A stretch of DNA of 64,000 nt from Siphonodentalium dalli (GCA_032622095.1 CP136061.1:996001-1060000); one strand, 5' to 3'; shown: positions 1 through 10,842, numbered from the stretch's first letter. Numbers and translations are program-made. Notes: generated by a model not told the origin, from the sequence alone.

Positions 1-400
1 TTCCGCGTGAGTATACACACTCTCCTTATTACCTTCCTAAGTTTATCCTTTCATCACATATTGTAAATTCGTCTGTATTATTACATAATATACCATCATT
101 TCTTAAAGGGGTACTGTACACAAAGATAGGAGATTTTTTTTATTTACTCCCATTGAAATAACTTTCAAGTTAGATTGTGTTCGTGTTATATGAGTTTCGT
201 ATAAACCTAATTTAGCAAAGAAAATATTGATCTTGGAAACAAAAATATTACGATTTCAAACTACGCGCCATGTTTTTGACCTTCACCGGAAAACACGCAG
301 GTCGCAGGAAGAACCGGAAGTTCATTGCTCACAGCTTCGATTGATGCATTCAATCTCTTCCATCGAACAATCTCACTCCCTATAAAATACTTGACGCTTT

Positions 401-1780
401 ATAGTCCAGGAGATATTGGTAGACCTCTGCACCCCCCCCCCAGGACTTAACTTCACCCCACTAATTTTCTTCCTTAAGGTCTCCTCTAATTTTTTTCACT
501 TGTTAACAAGAAAAAAAAGTGGCCGCAGAGACTCCAGACAAGATGGCGTCCATCATGGCGGCCATTTTTTTTAAATGCACCAGGTCTCTTTGATAGCCAT
601 TATAGTAAAGATGATAGCACATGCGGTCTTGTTTTCCGCTCGATTCGTTATGCTAATATACAACCCTTACAAATTAGCAAAAAATCCGACCCCATAATCC
701 AATATGGCGGCCAAGATGGCCGCCGAAATGTGAAAATATTCTATTTTTCTGTAATGTTACCACATTTCGTTTGTCTCTGTGGGAAAATGTTAGAATTTTT
801 GCGTCATGTTATACATTTATCATATAGAGGAGTCATTGGCGAATACATGGGGACCATAATATGCATTCATTGCGGGATATTTTTGTCCGATATCACGTTT
901 TCCCAAATGCCGGTATCATAGGTCAAAGCCGAATCTCCGTTAATAACGCGATGTTATGTTTCGAATCAATGAATGTTATTGCTATTATAACAACACCCAT
1001 CCATATATATTTGCAGGAGATACTCGAGCTAGGATTCCTCTTATACCTGAGTTGAGGAATATTTACCCAAATCCAAGATGGCGGCCAAAATGGCCACCAG
1101 AAATAAAAAATCGCCGAAAATCGCTGATTTTAACATCAGTGAGCATTATTGTCATGACAACTCCACACCTGCTTACTATTGTAAGTTGGGAACACTTAGG
1201 CGAACAACTTTCCTTGTACCATATCCAAATAAAAGTCCCCCAAATCCAAAATGGCGCCCACAATGGCGGACAGATTTTGAAAAATCACCGAAATTCCCTC
1301 ATATTCACATCATTGGGCATTATTGTCGAGACAACTCCATCCATGCGTACAGTTGAGTTGGAAATACTGAGGTGAAGTAATTACCTTACATCTCATGCAA
1401 GAAATGGTTTTCCAAATCGAAGATGGCGGCCAAAATGGCGACCGAAATTTGAAAACAAGTCTACATTACTTTACTTTCTTAGGATGGGCGTTATTGTTTC
1501 GCGATTTCTACCCACCATTACATGTTGATATGTATGAATTATTCATTAGGGTTTGGCAAGTGATACTCACAGTCAATATGGCGGCCAACTGGTGGGCAGA
1601 AATTGAAAAGAAGCCGATATTATCACATACTAATTTCAACTTTTTGTCATAATTTTGATTTGTATAAACGAAACGGTACATAATATAAACAATATATTAG
1701 TTCCAATGTAAGTCGTAGCCTTTTGGAAGGATGAAAACCCACAATCGCAATGTGGCATTTCAAAATCCATTCTCCACTAA
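401..1780 (+). repeat. Left arm of the foldback element
   Basis: This arm pairs with 3960-5356 in inverted orientation. It contains several 'aagatggcggccaaaatggc' words spaced a few hundred bases apart, which also occur in other repeats of this genome. Open frames here are mirrored in the other arm and have no recognisable domain. A fragment of the outer arm recurs at about 33,215-33,385. Confidence 0.75.
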
Positions 1781-3959
1781 GGGCTCATGCTGGCCGTAAC
1801 CGTATATAGGTGCGCCGAATATTATGACTTCCAAGAATCAAAACAACAGTACCTGAGCTTATTCTGAATTGCCACATTCAGCATTATCTAGACTCGTTTC
1901 CGTCTCTTCGTCAGATTAATCTATCTCACTCACAACAACAGTTCACTACTCTTCTTTGTAGGAGTGTGCCACTAATCGGAATGTTTCAAACAATACATAT
2001 GCCGGTGTCCAGCTCACGTGTTGGTTTCGAAAGCTTGGAATTCTTAGCGAGCTTCATTCGTGGTATAGCTTATGGTATAATTCAGATGCTACATATGGGG
2101 TATATGCGTCATCTTTTGCGATACACTATACAGGTATTCGGTCGATGCGTATACTAGCTTTCAGAAGGACCTATCTATCTGCGTATTGTCAGCTTTGGTG
2201 ACCTAATGGGGTTAACAACGTGTACACCTGGTGATCTTGCCAAAGAGCCACTTCTCAATATATGGTTCATCAATTCACATACTCATCTAATGCACTGACG
2301 TACCCGGACAACTTCTGTATATGGCTTCGAATGTTGAAAGCCCGACATTTGACGGATGCATTTCTGCTAAGGCGTAGAAGACCATAAAGCATAATATACC
2401 CAAACTCCTTGAACATGATCATAAGAACAAGCTTGTTGGCGCCCAGCAATCGTCTCACATAACAGTTCCAAGCAGATGATAACAATACACACGGTGCTAG
2501 TTTGTGGGTATGTGTCATGATAGTGGAAATGAAATTGGACCATGACTGCACCGCCCCTTATTCAGACAGGATCTCATGTGTGGCTTTGCTTTCCTTGTAT
2601 GCTAAGATTGTATGTCCCCATTCGTTTGGAAGCCGTTCTTAAACAACTGGACCAGGAGTATGCCATTGGCTACTGCTGTATCAGCCCCACCAAGACTGGG
2701 GTGTAGTCTTATAGGCGATACCTTTGATAGTTGGTTGATATGTCATACTCACGCTGGGTGGTATGGTTCAAGAAAGTACAAATGCCATCAACAAAAGGGT
2801 GAAATGTTCAACGCGAAGAACATCCAGAGGAATGTTACGTTGATGAGCTCTTGCATTCAGCTCAACAAACGTTGGTACATCAAGTGATTTCTTGGTAACA
2901 TCACCAATGCGACCATTTTCCTGCATGAGACATTAACTACTATATTCTAAAGTTATATATATAAAGCTATATGATCATAAAGGTCGCGTTCCCCAACGGC
3001 CACAGCCATTGCCATCGAGACTGTAAATTGTTCTTTAAATACATAGTGAAATAAATGCACCACAGTTCCTGACATTTTCTTGAATAATACCGCCCACATA
3101 CTGACACTAACCCCGAGAGAGGATAACAAAACACGCATACATTCATGCTATAAAGACATTATCCTTTAGTCCATCCGACTGTTTTGAGGGAGGCTAGCAT
3201 ATTATTATCCAGACAAAAGTGTACGTAGTTGAATCAGAAAGGCTTCGAAACGGATGTGGAAATACAATCTTACCACACCAAATAAAACCGACACACACGA
3301 CATTCGATATCTTAAACATGCACAAGGTGTAGGGGTGGTGTATACAGTGGCCCATTTCATTCCCACTATCATGGCGCATGTCCACAAACTAGCACCGCGA
3401 GCATTGTTCTTCTCTGCTGGGAGATATTCGACGAGACAACTGCGGGGCGTCACACAGTTTGCTTCGGATAATGGTCAAGAAGTGTGGGTAGTCTGTACAC
3501 TAGGGTCTTCTCCTTAGCAGATATACATCTGTCCAAGGGCATGAGACAGCTAGCAACCTTCGAAACACTGTCGAAGTTGTCCACATATGCCAATGCGTTC
3601 GCTGAGTTTGTGAGTTGACGAACCATCTATTGAGAAGTGACTAGCTAACTGGTTCGCCAGGTGTACACGTCGTTATCCCATGGGGTATGAGACACATACA
3701 TAGAGATGACCTTCTGTAAGCTAGACACCGGAAAATGAATTGTTTGAAACGTTATGATTAGAGGGACCCTACTCCCAGGAAGTGGTGAATACTTTGTCGG
3801 TGTGAGCGACCTAGATTTTTCAGACAAAGAAATGGAAGCTGGTCCAGATAATTATGGACGTGACGTGGCATATCAAAATCTGTTATCATGTAATTGTTCT
3901 GATATAACTATTCGGCGCACCTATGCTTACGGCCATTATCGGCGCTAAGTGGAGACTGG
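1781..3959. repeat. Diverged centre of the foldback element
   Basis: This stretch forms the loop side of the inverted repeat. Weak inverted similarity continues into it; for example a short peptide-level match links frames at 2270-2551 (minus) and 3254-3517 (plus). No gene is recognised. Confidence 0.5.
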
Positions 3960-5356
3960 ACTTCGAAATGCCACATCGCGATATTAATTCTGGTGTTTCA
4001 TCTTTCCAGAAGGATACGAGCTATGTTATGCGTTTTGATACATTTAAGTTGAACTAGTAGATGGTTTATGTACAGTTTCGTCCATACATACCGATATTAT
4101 GACAACAAGTTGAAATTAATATGTGAAAATATCGATTTCTTTTCAATTTCTAGCCGCCAATATAGCAGCGATCTTGGCTGTGAGTATCAATTGCCAAACC
4201 CTAATGAATACTTCATGTCACTATTCCATATCAACATGTAATGGTGGATAGAAATCGCGAAACAATAACGCCCATCGTAAGAAAGTAAAGTAATGTAGAT
4301 TTGTTTTAAAATTTCGGTCGCCATTTTGGCCGCCATCTTCGATTTGGAAAACAATTTATTGCATGAGATGTAATGTAATTACTTCACCTCAGTATTTACA
4401 ACTCAATTGTAAGCATGGGTGGAGTTGTCTCGACAATAATGCCCAATGATGTGAATATGAGGGAATTTCGGTGATTTTTCAAAATCTGTCCGCCATTGTG
4501 GGCGCCATTTTGGATTTGGGGGACTTTTATTTGGATATGGTACAAGGAAAGTTCTTCGCCTAAGTGTTCCCAACTTACAATAGTAAGCAGGTGTGGAGTT
4601 GTCATGACAATAATGCTCACTGATGTTAAAATCAGCGATTTTCGACGATTTTGTATTTCTGGTGGCCATTTTGGCCGCCATCTTGGATTTGGGTAAATAT
4701 TCCTGAACTCTGGTATAAGAGGAATCCTAGCTCGAGTATCTCCTGCAAATATATATGCATGGGTGTTGTTATAATAGCAATAACATTCATTGATTCGAAA
4801 CATAACATCGCGTTATTAACGGAGATTCGGCTTTGGCCTATGATACCGGCATTTGGGAAAACGTGATATCGGACAAAAATATCCCGCAATGAATGCATAT
4901 TATGGTCCCCATGTGTTCGCCAATGACTCCTCTATATGATAAATGTATAACATGACGCAAAAATTCTAACATTTTCCCACAGAGACAAACGAAAGGTGGT
5001 AACATGTCAGAAAAATAGCATATTTTCACATTTCGGCGGCCATCTTGGCCGCCATATTGGATTCTGGTGTCGGATTTTTGGCTAGTTTGTAAGGATTATA
5101 TATTAGCATAACGAATCGAGCGGAAAACAAGACCGCATGTGCTATCATCTTTACTATAATGGCGATCAAAGAGACCTGGTGCATTTAAAAAAATGGCCGC
5201 CATGATGGACGCCATCTTGTCTGGAGTCTCTGCGGCCACTTTTTTTTCTTGTTAACAAGTGAAAAAAATTAGAGGAGACCTTAAGGAAGAAAATTAGTGG
5301 GGTGAAGTTAAGTCCTGGGGGGGGTGCAGAGGTCTACCAATATCTCCTGGACTATT
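3960..5356 (-). repeat. Right arm of the foldback element
   Basis: This is the reverse-complement partner of 401-1780. The outer 1.2 kb is nearly identical to the left arm, with scattered single-base differences and small indels. Confidence 0.75.
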
Positions 5357-5921
5357 ATGACTCTTGTTTCTTTCTCCTTTTTTTCCGAATCGGTTATAAC
5401 GGGCCGTCTTTTGCAGGTAACATGTTTTGTTTGCAACTCAATAATGTTCGCGAACGGCCGTCGATAAAAGACACGCAACATATGCAATTTCAAGAACGGT
5501 AACTCGCAATGGCACAATTCTCCATTTTATGACTCCAGCCATAAATGAATTTATATTAAATAATTCAATTTTACTTTTACGATAGCCTGTTAACCGGAAC
5601 GTTTTCAGTAGACATCGTCGACTCAAATTAGTTATTTTATAATATAATATTCATATTAGATCGCTATTGTCACCGGGAATTTATTGAAATTGGGGTACAG
5701 TACCCCTTTAAACATATTATTTCTCGAACTCGGCCACTTGCCATTCGCCGCGCTTTCTTTATTTCTACAATCTTTCTACTTGCCCGAGGAGATAACTCAA
5801 CAAAAGCGGATATATGCTTGCTGCTAGATCCTCTTCCCCTTTTCTGTTCTACTCATGTTTTCATCATCAAAATGTTTATCATAATTGTAATATTAATATT
5901 AATTGGGACGAATAAATATTG

Positions 5922-6360
5922 TTTAAAGGCCCACTTAATTTTCGAGTCACCAATTATTTTTTTATAGTGCTTTGATAAATTGATATACGGTTTTAATAAC
6001 AATATATGTCATAAATTATGATTAAAATACTTTATTACACTCCTATGCGCGATTTCCATTGAAAATGACGTTAATTAAAAATGGTAATGTCACTAGTGAA
6101 TTATATCATTTCTCGTTACGTCATAGACGTTACGTCGCTTACTGGTCATGGTTAAAAATAATGCACTTGCACTACAAAACAGATGAAACTTAAGCACAAA
6201 AACACGTCGGTAGCTCAACAAAAACAACATGTTCACAGTTTATTGCACCGGATAAGTTGATAATACAATGTTTTGAAGCTTCCTCTTTCAAATGGTATGT
6301 AATATGGCATATATTGTATATATGTGATCTGGGGATTCGAAAATTAAGTGGGCCTTTAAA
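5922..6360. mobile_element. Short TTAA MITE
   Basis: TTTAAAGGCCCACTTAATTT at the left end and its reverse complement at the right end bound about 430 bp. Both ends contain TTAA, so a TTAA target site is likely. It has no coding capacity. A single end of the same family is visible at about 45,823-45,847. Confidence 0.65.
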
Positions 6361-6462
6361 TCAACCATATGTGTGTGTTCTATAGATCAACCATATGTGT
6401 GTGTTCTATAGATCAACCATATGTGTGTGTTCTATAAATCAACCATATGTGTGTGTTCTATA
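6360..6462. repeat. Tandem repeat, 26-bp unit, about four copies
   Basis: Four copies of a unit built around 'atcaaccatatgtgtgtg' follow one another directly after the MITE. The third-to-fourth junction carries one substitution. Confidence 0.85.
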
Positions 6463-7469
6463 CCATAAATCGGACACATTAGCCCATTCGAACACCTTTT
6501 TGCATTAATTTTGGTCAACTCATCAAAAATCGCCTCTTATCCAAAAGCGATAGACCATAAAGAGCGTTCTTGATTATGAGCTTTTTAAAAATAATTTTCG
6601 ACGTAATACTTTAATATGGATGTTCACGATGCCTTTGCGAATGATGGTGATTTAAAGGTATGCCCCAATCCAATTAGCTATTTTTGCTAATAAAATATGT
6701 TAAACTAAAGGAGGTTTTCATTTTCATTTGCATGTCAAGCGGAAATTTGGCTCAGGAAATTCTGACATATATTTAAAACTGACCGTGGATCTTTAAAATA
6801 AAAATTAAACGACAGTCGGTGATCTACACTATATACCCATCTTGCATGTAGGTCTGATAATATGGTGCCGGCTATCTGCATTTGCACAGCGGACTAGCGT
6901 CACCAAATTCATCATCTGGGGACCTCATTCTGCGTGGTCTCATCTGCTATGGGTGACATATTATATAGACTCAGAAATAAGTTCACAGATGGCGAATATT
7001 GTGATGTGCACCCATTGGGCAACTCGATTATGAAATGTGTCGTCTACCAATTTGGGGGAATAGAGAAACTAAACTAAACTAAAAAAGAATCTATTATTAT
7101 ACGTGAAGAGGTTTCTAAAGATACTAAGAAGCTTGTAAATTTTATAATATACAAAGTTTCCAGTGAATATGAGGCCTAATCAGAATGAGGTCCCCCAGAG
7201 GGTGAAGTTATTTATGCTAGCCCGCTGTGCGCGTGGTAGTTAACGTCAATATATTCACCCCTGGGAACCTCATTGTGCAATATCGATCTGGCACCATATT
7301 ACCAGGGTCGATTTCGTGTGATTTGCAATGAATGCTGGCAGTCTGGTCAAAATTTCAAATAATTAGAAATTCCATGCCTAACTCAACATCAGTTGGATGA
7401 AATTTCACATCAAAATTAGGTTGAAACTGACATCATGGTTAGTGACCATCTAGCTGCGTTCTGGCTTAC
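6463..7469. other. Host DNA, nothing recognised
   Basis: AT-rich sequence with no convincing reading frame or exon. It may be intron of the gene whose exon lies at 7470-7577. Confidence 0.4.
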
Positions 7470-7577
7470 CATGGAACGTCTTTATTTCTTCGTCGGTGCA
7501 TCTCAGATTCAGTTTCTCAGACATCCGCCGCACGTCATCTTCTGTTGGTGGTTTGGCCGCCGGCGTGTGGAATACAC
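7470..7577 (-). CDS. Likely host exon, amidase-like N-terminal segment
   Basis: On the minus strand a 108-nt stretch is bounded by a splice-acceptor-like ctgcag at its 5' end and a strong donor-like G|GTAAGC at its 3' end. The open frame between them (phase: two leading bases, 35 codons, one trailing base) reads as a well-balanced peptide containing KPPTEDDVRRMSEKLNLRCT followed by DEEIKTFH. This resembles the short N-terminal helical region of amidase-signature enzymes, which often reads 'PT..d...la..lgl.lsdeE'. The catalytic domain would lie in other exons, which I cannot see; flanking introns hold transposons. The exon call is better supported than the amidase label. Confidence 0.45.
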
Positions 7578-8457
7578 CTGCAGAATACAATATTACAGGT
7601 ACTCAATCCGATCAGACGGTCACAATATCATCATGATACAACAACAATAACAACAACATTTCTTCAAAATACGCTTTAGTTATCAGAATTGATTAATTGC
7701 AACAAAATAATGCTAACCACTGTCAACTGTGGTAGCAAATTTCCCAAAGAGTGTTATTTATCAACATTTTGATCAACGAAATATGGCCGTATATATCACT
7801 GTGTATATATATGAACTGGTACATCGGAAGTCGTTCTATCGCCAGTATTGTGATGGTTCTTGACTGATTTGTGACGGTTCCTGATCATTTTCGGGACAAA
7901 GTCACGCATAATTATAGATATCTTGAATGTATTTTAATTTCCTGAATGAACAGATGCTGCAGAAGTGCCGTTACATGTATGTCGAAACCTGCACTCTAGA
8001 TCACACTTAACTCGGAATTAGCATAGCGAGTTATCGCGTAATTATCATCATGTTATCACTGAAAATCAAGCCACGTGAACACAATTCCTTTATTTTTGGT
8101 GGCGAATACAATATGAAACGCATTCTGAAGACGAACACAGAGTATAGAGTATACGACGAACACAAGAGTATAGAGTATACCCGTGTTATTCTTCTGTAAA
8201 ATAGCTGAGAAAATATCCCGGTAGGGGTTGATAATTTGGAACAGTAGCCTCGTAATCAACGCGTATGCATGTTACGGTTCTATTTCAAGCCAATCTTGGT
8301 TGTGACGGTTCTATACATGATATTTATTCGAACGATTTCTGCACTGTGCGTCTTGTGTATCTGATATTTTAAACCAGATAATGAGTGTAGCTTTATGCCA
8401 TTTACATAATGCAAGAGGTATATTAAGAAATAATACAATAAATACCTAATACAGGAG
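7578..8457. other. Host DNA with a dispersed repeat, no gene seen
   Basis: About 7640-7800 (tatcagaattgattaattg onward) is a diverged copy of the sequence at 55,890-56,040, so it is a dispersed repeat. The remainder up to the Polinton insertion site shows no gene. Confidence 0.5.
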
Positions 8458-8463
8458 ATTGAG
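8458..8463. other. Left 6-bp target-site duplication of the Polinton
   Basis: ATTGAG directly precedes the first base of the left terminal repeat and is repeated exactly at 25751-25756. Six base pairs is the established duplication length for Maverick/Polinton integration. Confidence 0.93.
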
Positions 8464-8870
8464 AGTAGTAATGGGGGGCACTATGGCCCAGTACCCCCCA
8501 GTGGGGGGCACTATGGCCCAGTACCCCCCAGTGGGGGGCACTATGGCCCAGTACCCCCCAGTGGGGGGCACTATGGCCCAGTACCCCCCAGTGGGGGGCA
8601 CTATGGCCCAGTATCGAATACTGGACCATAGATCGTCCAGTATTCGATACTGGGCCATAGTGCCCCCAGTGGGGGCACTATGGCCCAGTATCGAATACTG
8701 GACGATCTATGGTCCAGTATTCGATACTGGGCCATAGTGCCCCCCACTGGGGGGTACTGGGCCATAGTGCCCCCCACTGGGGGGTACTGGGCCATAGTTC
8801 CCCCCTGAGGATAGATATTCCTGTCATTGATGTGATATTTCTGATCGGAAAAAATGAAAATGGACTTAGA
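8464..8870 (+). repeat. Left terminal inverted repeat of the Polinton
   Basis: This 407-bp repeat starts AGTAGTAATGG. It holds four copies of a 30-bp G/C-rich unit (built on CACTATGGCCCAGTACCCCC), then a 40-bp palindrome (8611-8650), a short spacer, a second palindrome (8688-8727) whose loop is the complement of the first, then two-and-a-half units in the opposite direction, and finally unique sequence up to 8870. The terminal repeat is therefore itself quasi-palindromic. Open frames across it are artefacts of the 30-bp (multiple of three) unit. Confidence 0.95.
8611..8650. repeat. 40-bp palindrome inside the left terminal repeat
   Basis: Fifteen-base arms (GTATCGAATACTGGA and its complement) surround a 10-base loop CCATAGATCG. 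A partner at 8688-8727 has the same arms and the reverse-complement loop. Equivalent palindromes in the right terminal repeat lie at 25485-25524 and 25564-25603. Confidence 0.9.
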
Positions 8871-8950
8871 ATTATTTTTTTTCAAAAGGAAAATCTCACT
8901 TTGGAAAATATCAATTAGCAATCAAGAGTTTTTCTTTTCGAATATTTGGT

Positions 8951-8966
8951 GGCCCTGAAAAGGGCC
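8951..8966 (-). terminator. Histone-type mRNA 3' stem-loop after the 155-aa gene
   Basis: Read on the minus strand this is GGCCCTTTTCAGGGCC: a 6-bp stem and a TTTC tetraloop, exactly the layout of replication-dependent histone mRNA ends. It starts 20 nt past the stop codon, has an AAAAC 5' flank and an ACCA 3' flank, and is followed by a purine-rich run (CGAAAAGAAAAA) where a histone downstream element would be expected. Confidence 0.8.
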
Positions 8967-8985
8967 GTTTTATTTTTGTTATAGT

Positions 8986-9453
8986 TTAGAATCCGCCACA
9001 TTGAACTTCTTTGTTCGCCAAAACTTCAATTGATTTGTCTCCTCGCCTCATCCATATTTCGCATTCACAATAATGCTCGTGGCAAACGTGTGGGATCCAC
9101 ACTAGAGTTATTGATGACTTGAATCTTGGTGTTGATTTGTAGCCGCCTTTGGTAGCATCAAACATGACGATAGGTCGCTGTATAACAGTCGCCGCTAATT
9201 CAACCATCAATCTTGATTCAGCCAAAAGTGGTGTGCGCCGTAAATCTTGTGCCGACGCACCAAGTTCGTCACTCTCTGCGTAGTACAGGTCAACTGCCGC
9301 ATCTCTCAGAACCATCCATCCATCGGTCGTCCCGTAAACCGCAACGCTGAGTGCCCTCCAAAACAGAGATATTTCTTCGCCGCCGCACACTGCTTTACAG
9401 TATACCCCCTGTACCATTATCTCGTCAAGATCTGTTATGTTTACAGCAGTCAT
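8986..9453 (-). CDS. 155-aa protein, possibly OTU/vertnin-like without the catalytic cysteine
   Basis: The ATG sits at the inner edge of the duplicated promoter, and the frame ends 20 nt before a histone-type stem-loop. Residues 29-50 (SLFWRALSVAVYGT followed by W-x3-R) resemble the motif 1 helix of OTU-fold proteins and of the vertebrate vertnin family, where 'C-L-F-R-A-l-S...YG...lR' is typical. The position of the OTU catalytic cysteine is Ser29 here, and no clean catalytic histidine can be assigned, although an HVCHEHYCECEIW cluster at 122-134 could bind metal. Residues 83-100 form a hydrophobic stretch like the second part of that fold. If correct, it would be an inactive, binding-only OTU-like domain. 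It shares its promoter with the 162-aa gene. The function is not known; the family call is tentative. Confidence 0.7.
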   Translation of the reverse strand: MTAVNITDLDEIMVQGVYCKAVCGGEEISLFWRALSVAVYGTTDGWMVLRDAAVDLYYAESDELGASAQDLRRTPLLAESRLMVELAATVIQRPIVMFDATKGGYKSTPRFKSSITLVWIPHVCHEHYCECEIWMRRGDKSIEVLANKEVQCGGF

Positions 9454-10076
9454 CTTTGAATGTAGAATAAGTCAGAAGATCCGTCTTGAACATATATTAC
9501 GATTGTGCGGGCGGTAGAGAAAGCACATGTCGCATTGACGTTAAAAATGACAAATGCTTCCTGACGTTGTGTTTCTTTACAGTGCATTATCTGTAGTTTT
9601 CACTATTTCGATATGTTATAGATTAAATTCATGATAGTATATGCAATTAATTAAGATGTTTTAACATATGAATTCATCTTCGTTCATAAACGATGACCAA
9701 GTAAAGTTATCGATTGTAATGATGAAGAAAAATGTTCAGTATGTTTTCTTGTGTTCAGTTTTATGTATAAAATATGTACATCTCCAAAAACAAAACTAGA
9801 AAAACATTCTATATTTTCCTAACGAGGTAACAAATATATCAATCATGTGTACCAAATAATAGATAATGATCTAACGAAATAAAAAACATTTGTTTGATCG
9901 CTATGCAATAATGATCAAGAAAAATATGAATGCTGATCCGTCTCTGAAAAAACACAACGCCAGGAAACATTTGTCAATTTTAACGTCAATGCGACATGTG
10001 ATTTCATTGACGCCCGTGTCAAATGTATAAAAATATTTTCGAATTTGATCAACGTTACATTGCATTGCTATCAAAG
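9454..10076. promoter_or_regulatory. Divergent promoter, copy 1
   Basis: About 590 bp separate the 155-aa gene (minus) and the 162-aa gene (plus). The segment is repeated at 11061-11675 with an offset of 1610 bp, and the central 400 bp differ at only a few positions. A TATA box (TATAAAAA, 10026-10033) lies 44 nt before the plus-strand ATG; a TATA-like ATATAT lies on the minus side near 9491-9497. Its two ends (9504-9581 and 9939-10020) form an imperfect inverted repeat of about 75 bp, each arm placed just upstream of one TATA box. Both arms carry the variant word ATGTCGCATTGACG, which differs from the word in copy 2. Confidence 0.8.
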
Positions 10077-10565
10077 ATGGATCCGTTAACAGAATTTCTT
10101 CAGAGTGAGATATACAGTAATCCTGTTGTACAGAATACATATGCGGCACCACAGTCAACAGGCCAAGCTAATACGACAATGACTATAGGTGGAGATACAC
10201 TCATTTTAAAAGCGATTTTAGATGAACTGAGATGTCTTCGCAGGGATATTGACGTGAAAACACAAGTAACGCATCAAGAAGTAAAAGTGAATCTTCGTTT
10301 CGTTGCAGAAGAGATAGATATACCAATCAGGGTTCATGATGTTCAGAAATCGAAAGAACAGAAACAGATCAAAAAAGAAAAAATATTGGCTGCGAAAGAA
10401 AAAGAACCTAAAAGTATCATGAAGCCTTCTACTGAGACAAAAGTCAGATTTCGTCTTCCTTGTAAAGAATCTAAAGATACAGAGAAAAGTGATGAATTCG
10501 CAAAAGCTATTGGTTCTCATGGGAAAGATATGTCAAGATATAAGAAAAACACAAAACGATGTTAA
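10077..10565 (+). CDS. 162-aa lysine-rich protein of unknown function
   Basis: I choose the ATG at 10077 because the in-frame ATG at 10023 overlaps the TATA box (10026-10033), which is conserved at the second promoter copy where it is plainly not coding. Residues 40-80 are likely helical (LILKAILDELRCLRRDIDV and following), 90-112 are a Lys/Glu-rich charged segment, and KVRF at 122-125 fits the RVxF pattern used to dock protein phosphatase 1, a short motif that can occur by chance. The C-terminus is basic. No family is recognised. The mRNA probably ends at the histone-type stem-loop 22 nt downstream. It is a likely early or regulatory gene by position. Confidence 0.75.
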   Translation: MDPLTEFLQSEIYSNPVVQNTYAAPQSTGQANTTMTIGGDTLILKAILDELRCLRRDIDVKTQVTHQEVKVNLRFVAEEIDIPIRVHDVQKSKEQKQIKKEKILAAKEKEPKSIMKPSTETKVRFRLPCKESKDTEKSDEFAKAIGSHGKDMSRYKKNTKRC

Positions 10566-10587
10566 AGTCAGATGATAATTTTAAAAC

Positions 10588-10603
10588 GGCCCTTTTCAGG
10601 GCC
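10588..10603 (+). terminator. Histone-type mRNA 3' stem-loop after the 162-aa gene
   Basis: GGCCCTTTTCAGGGCC with an AAAAC 5' flank and ACACA 3' flank, 22 nt after the stop codon. Downstream sequence (tttcccaaaaggttactctt) is shared with the loop region after the 116-aa gene. Confidence 0.8.
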
Positions 10604-10814
10604 ACACACATTTCCCAAAAGGTTACTCTTTCATTGCTGAAAAAATCAAAAACACGATTGTTCAATTTATATTTTATTCAACAACAAATATTTGCAAGTA
10701 TATTTTGTTTTAAATTATTCGTGGCGTGATTTTTTCAAAACAAAACATAGGGTACAAAGAACATTATTAGTTATTAAGCAATGCTAAAAGTTTTTCTTTT
10801 TGAAAAAATTGGTT

Positions 10815-10830
10815 GGTCCTGAAAAGGACC
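10815..10830 (-). terminator. Second (distal) histone-type stem-loop after the 62-aa gene
   Basis: On the minus strand: GGTCCTTTTCAGGACC, followed by AACCAA and then CAAAAAGAAAAAC, a purine-rich stretch resembling a histone downstream element. The third stem pair is T:A instead of C:G, a compensated change that keeps the 6-bp stem and TTTC loop. Confidence 0.78.
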
Positions 10831-10842
10831 GTTTTTGTTTTT

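Larger units (their letters stand above)
103..5711. mobile_element. TTAA-flanked foldback DNA element (piggyBac-like target site), non-coding
   Basis: The element runs from 107 to 5707 and is flanked by TTAA at 103-106 and 5708-5711, the target duplication of piggyBac-type transposons. Its ends share the inverted terminus AGGGGTACTGTAC. Nearly the whole body is a long inverted repeat: 401-1780 reads almost identically to the reverse complement of 3960-5356, and the inner parts (about 2270-2551 against 3254-3517) still align but are more diverged. Frames in the arms simply mirror each other and match no transposase I recognise, so the copy looks non-autonomous. The same terminus bounds a small MITE at 59193-59605. 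The family assignment rests only on TTAA and the inverted ends. Confidence 0.7.

Noticed and set aside
956-1375. 139-aa frame with a near-identical mirror at 4396-4803.
   Set aside because: It is an accident of the foldback arms, built on repeated 'aagatggcggccaaaatgg' DNA, with no domain and overlapping frames in other phases.
6601-6660. ATG-led exon-like stretch ending in a gtatgc donor-like word.
   Set aside because: Too short, with no acceptor or homologous peptide.
8423-8921. Several 60-106 aa frames on both strands across the left terminal repeat (and likewise 25,164-25,759 on the right).
   Set aside because: They arise because the 30-bp unit is a multiple of three and stays open in several frames; the peptides are pure repeats of MAQYPPVGGT-type words.
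10023-10076. Upstream in-frame ATG for the 162-aa gene.
   Set aside because: It overlaps a TATA box that is conserved at the second promoter copy, so transcripts should start after it.
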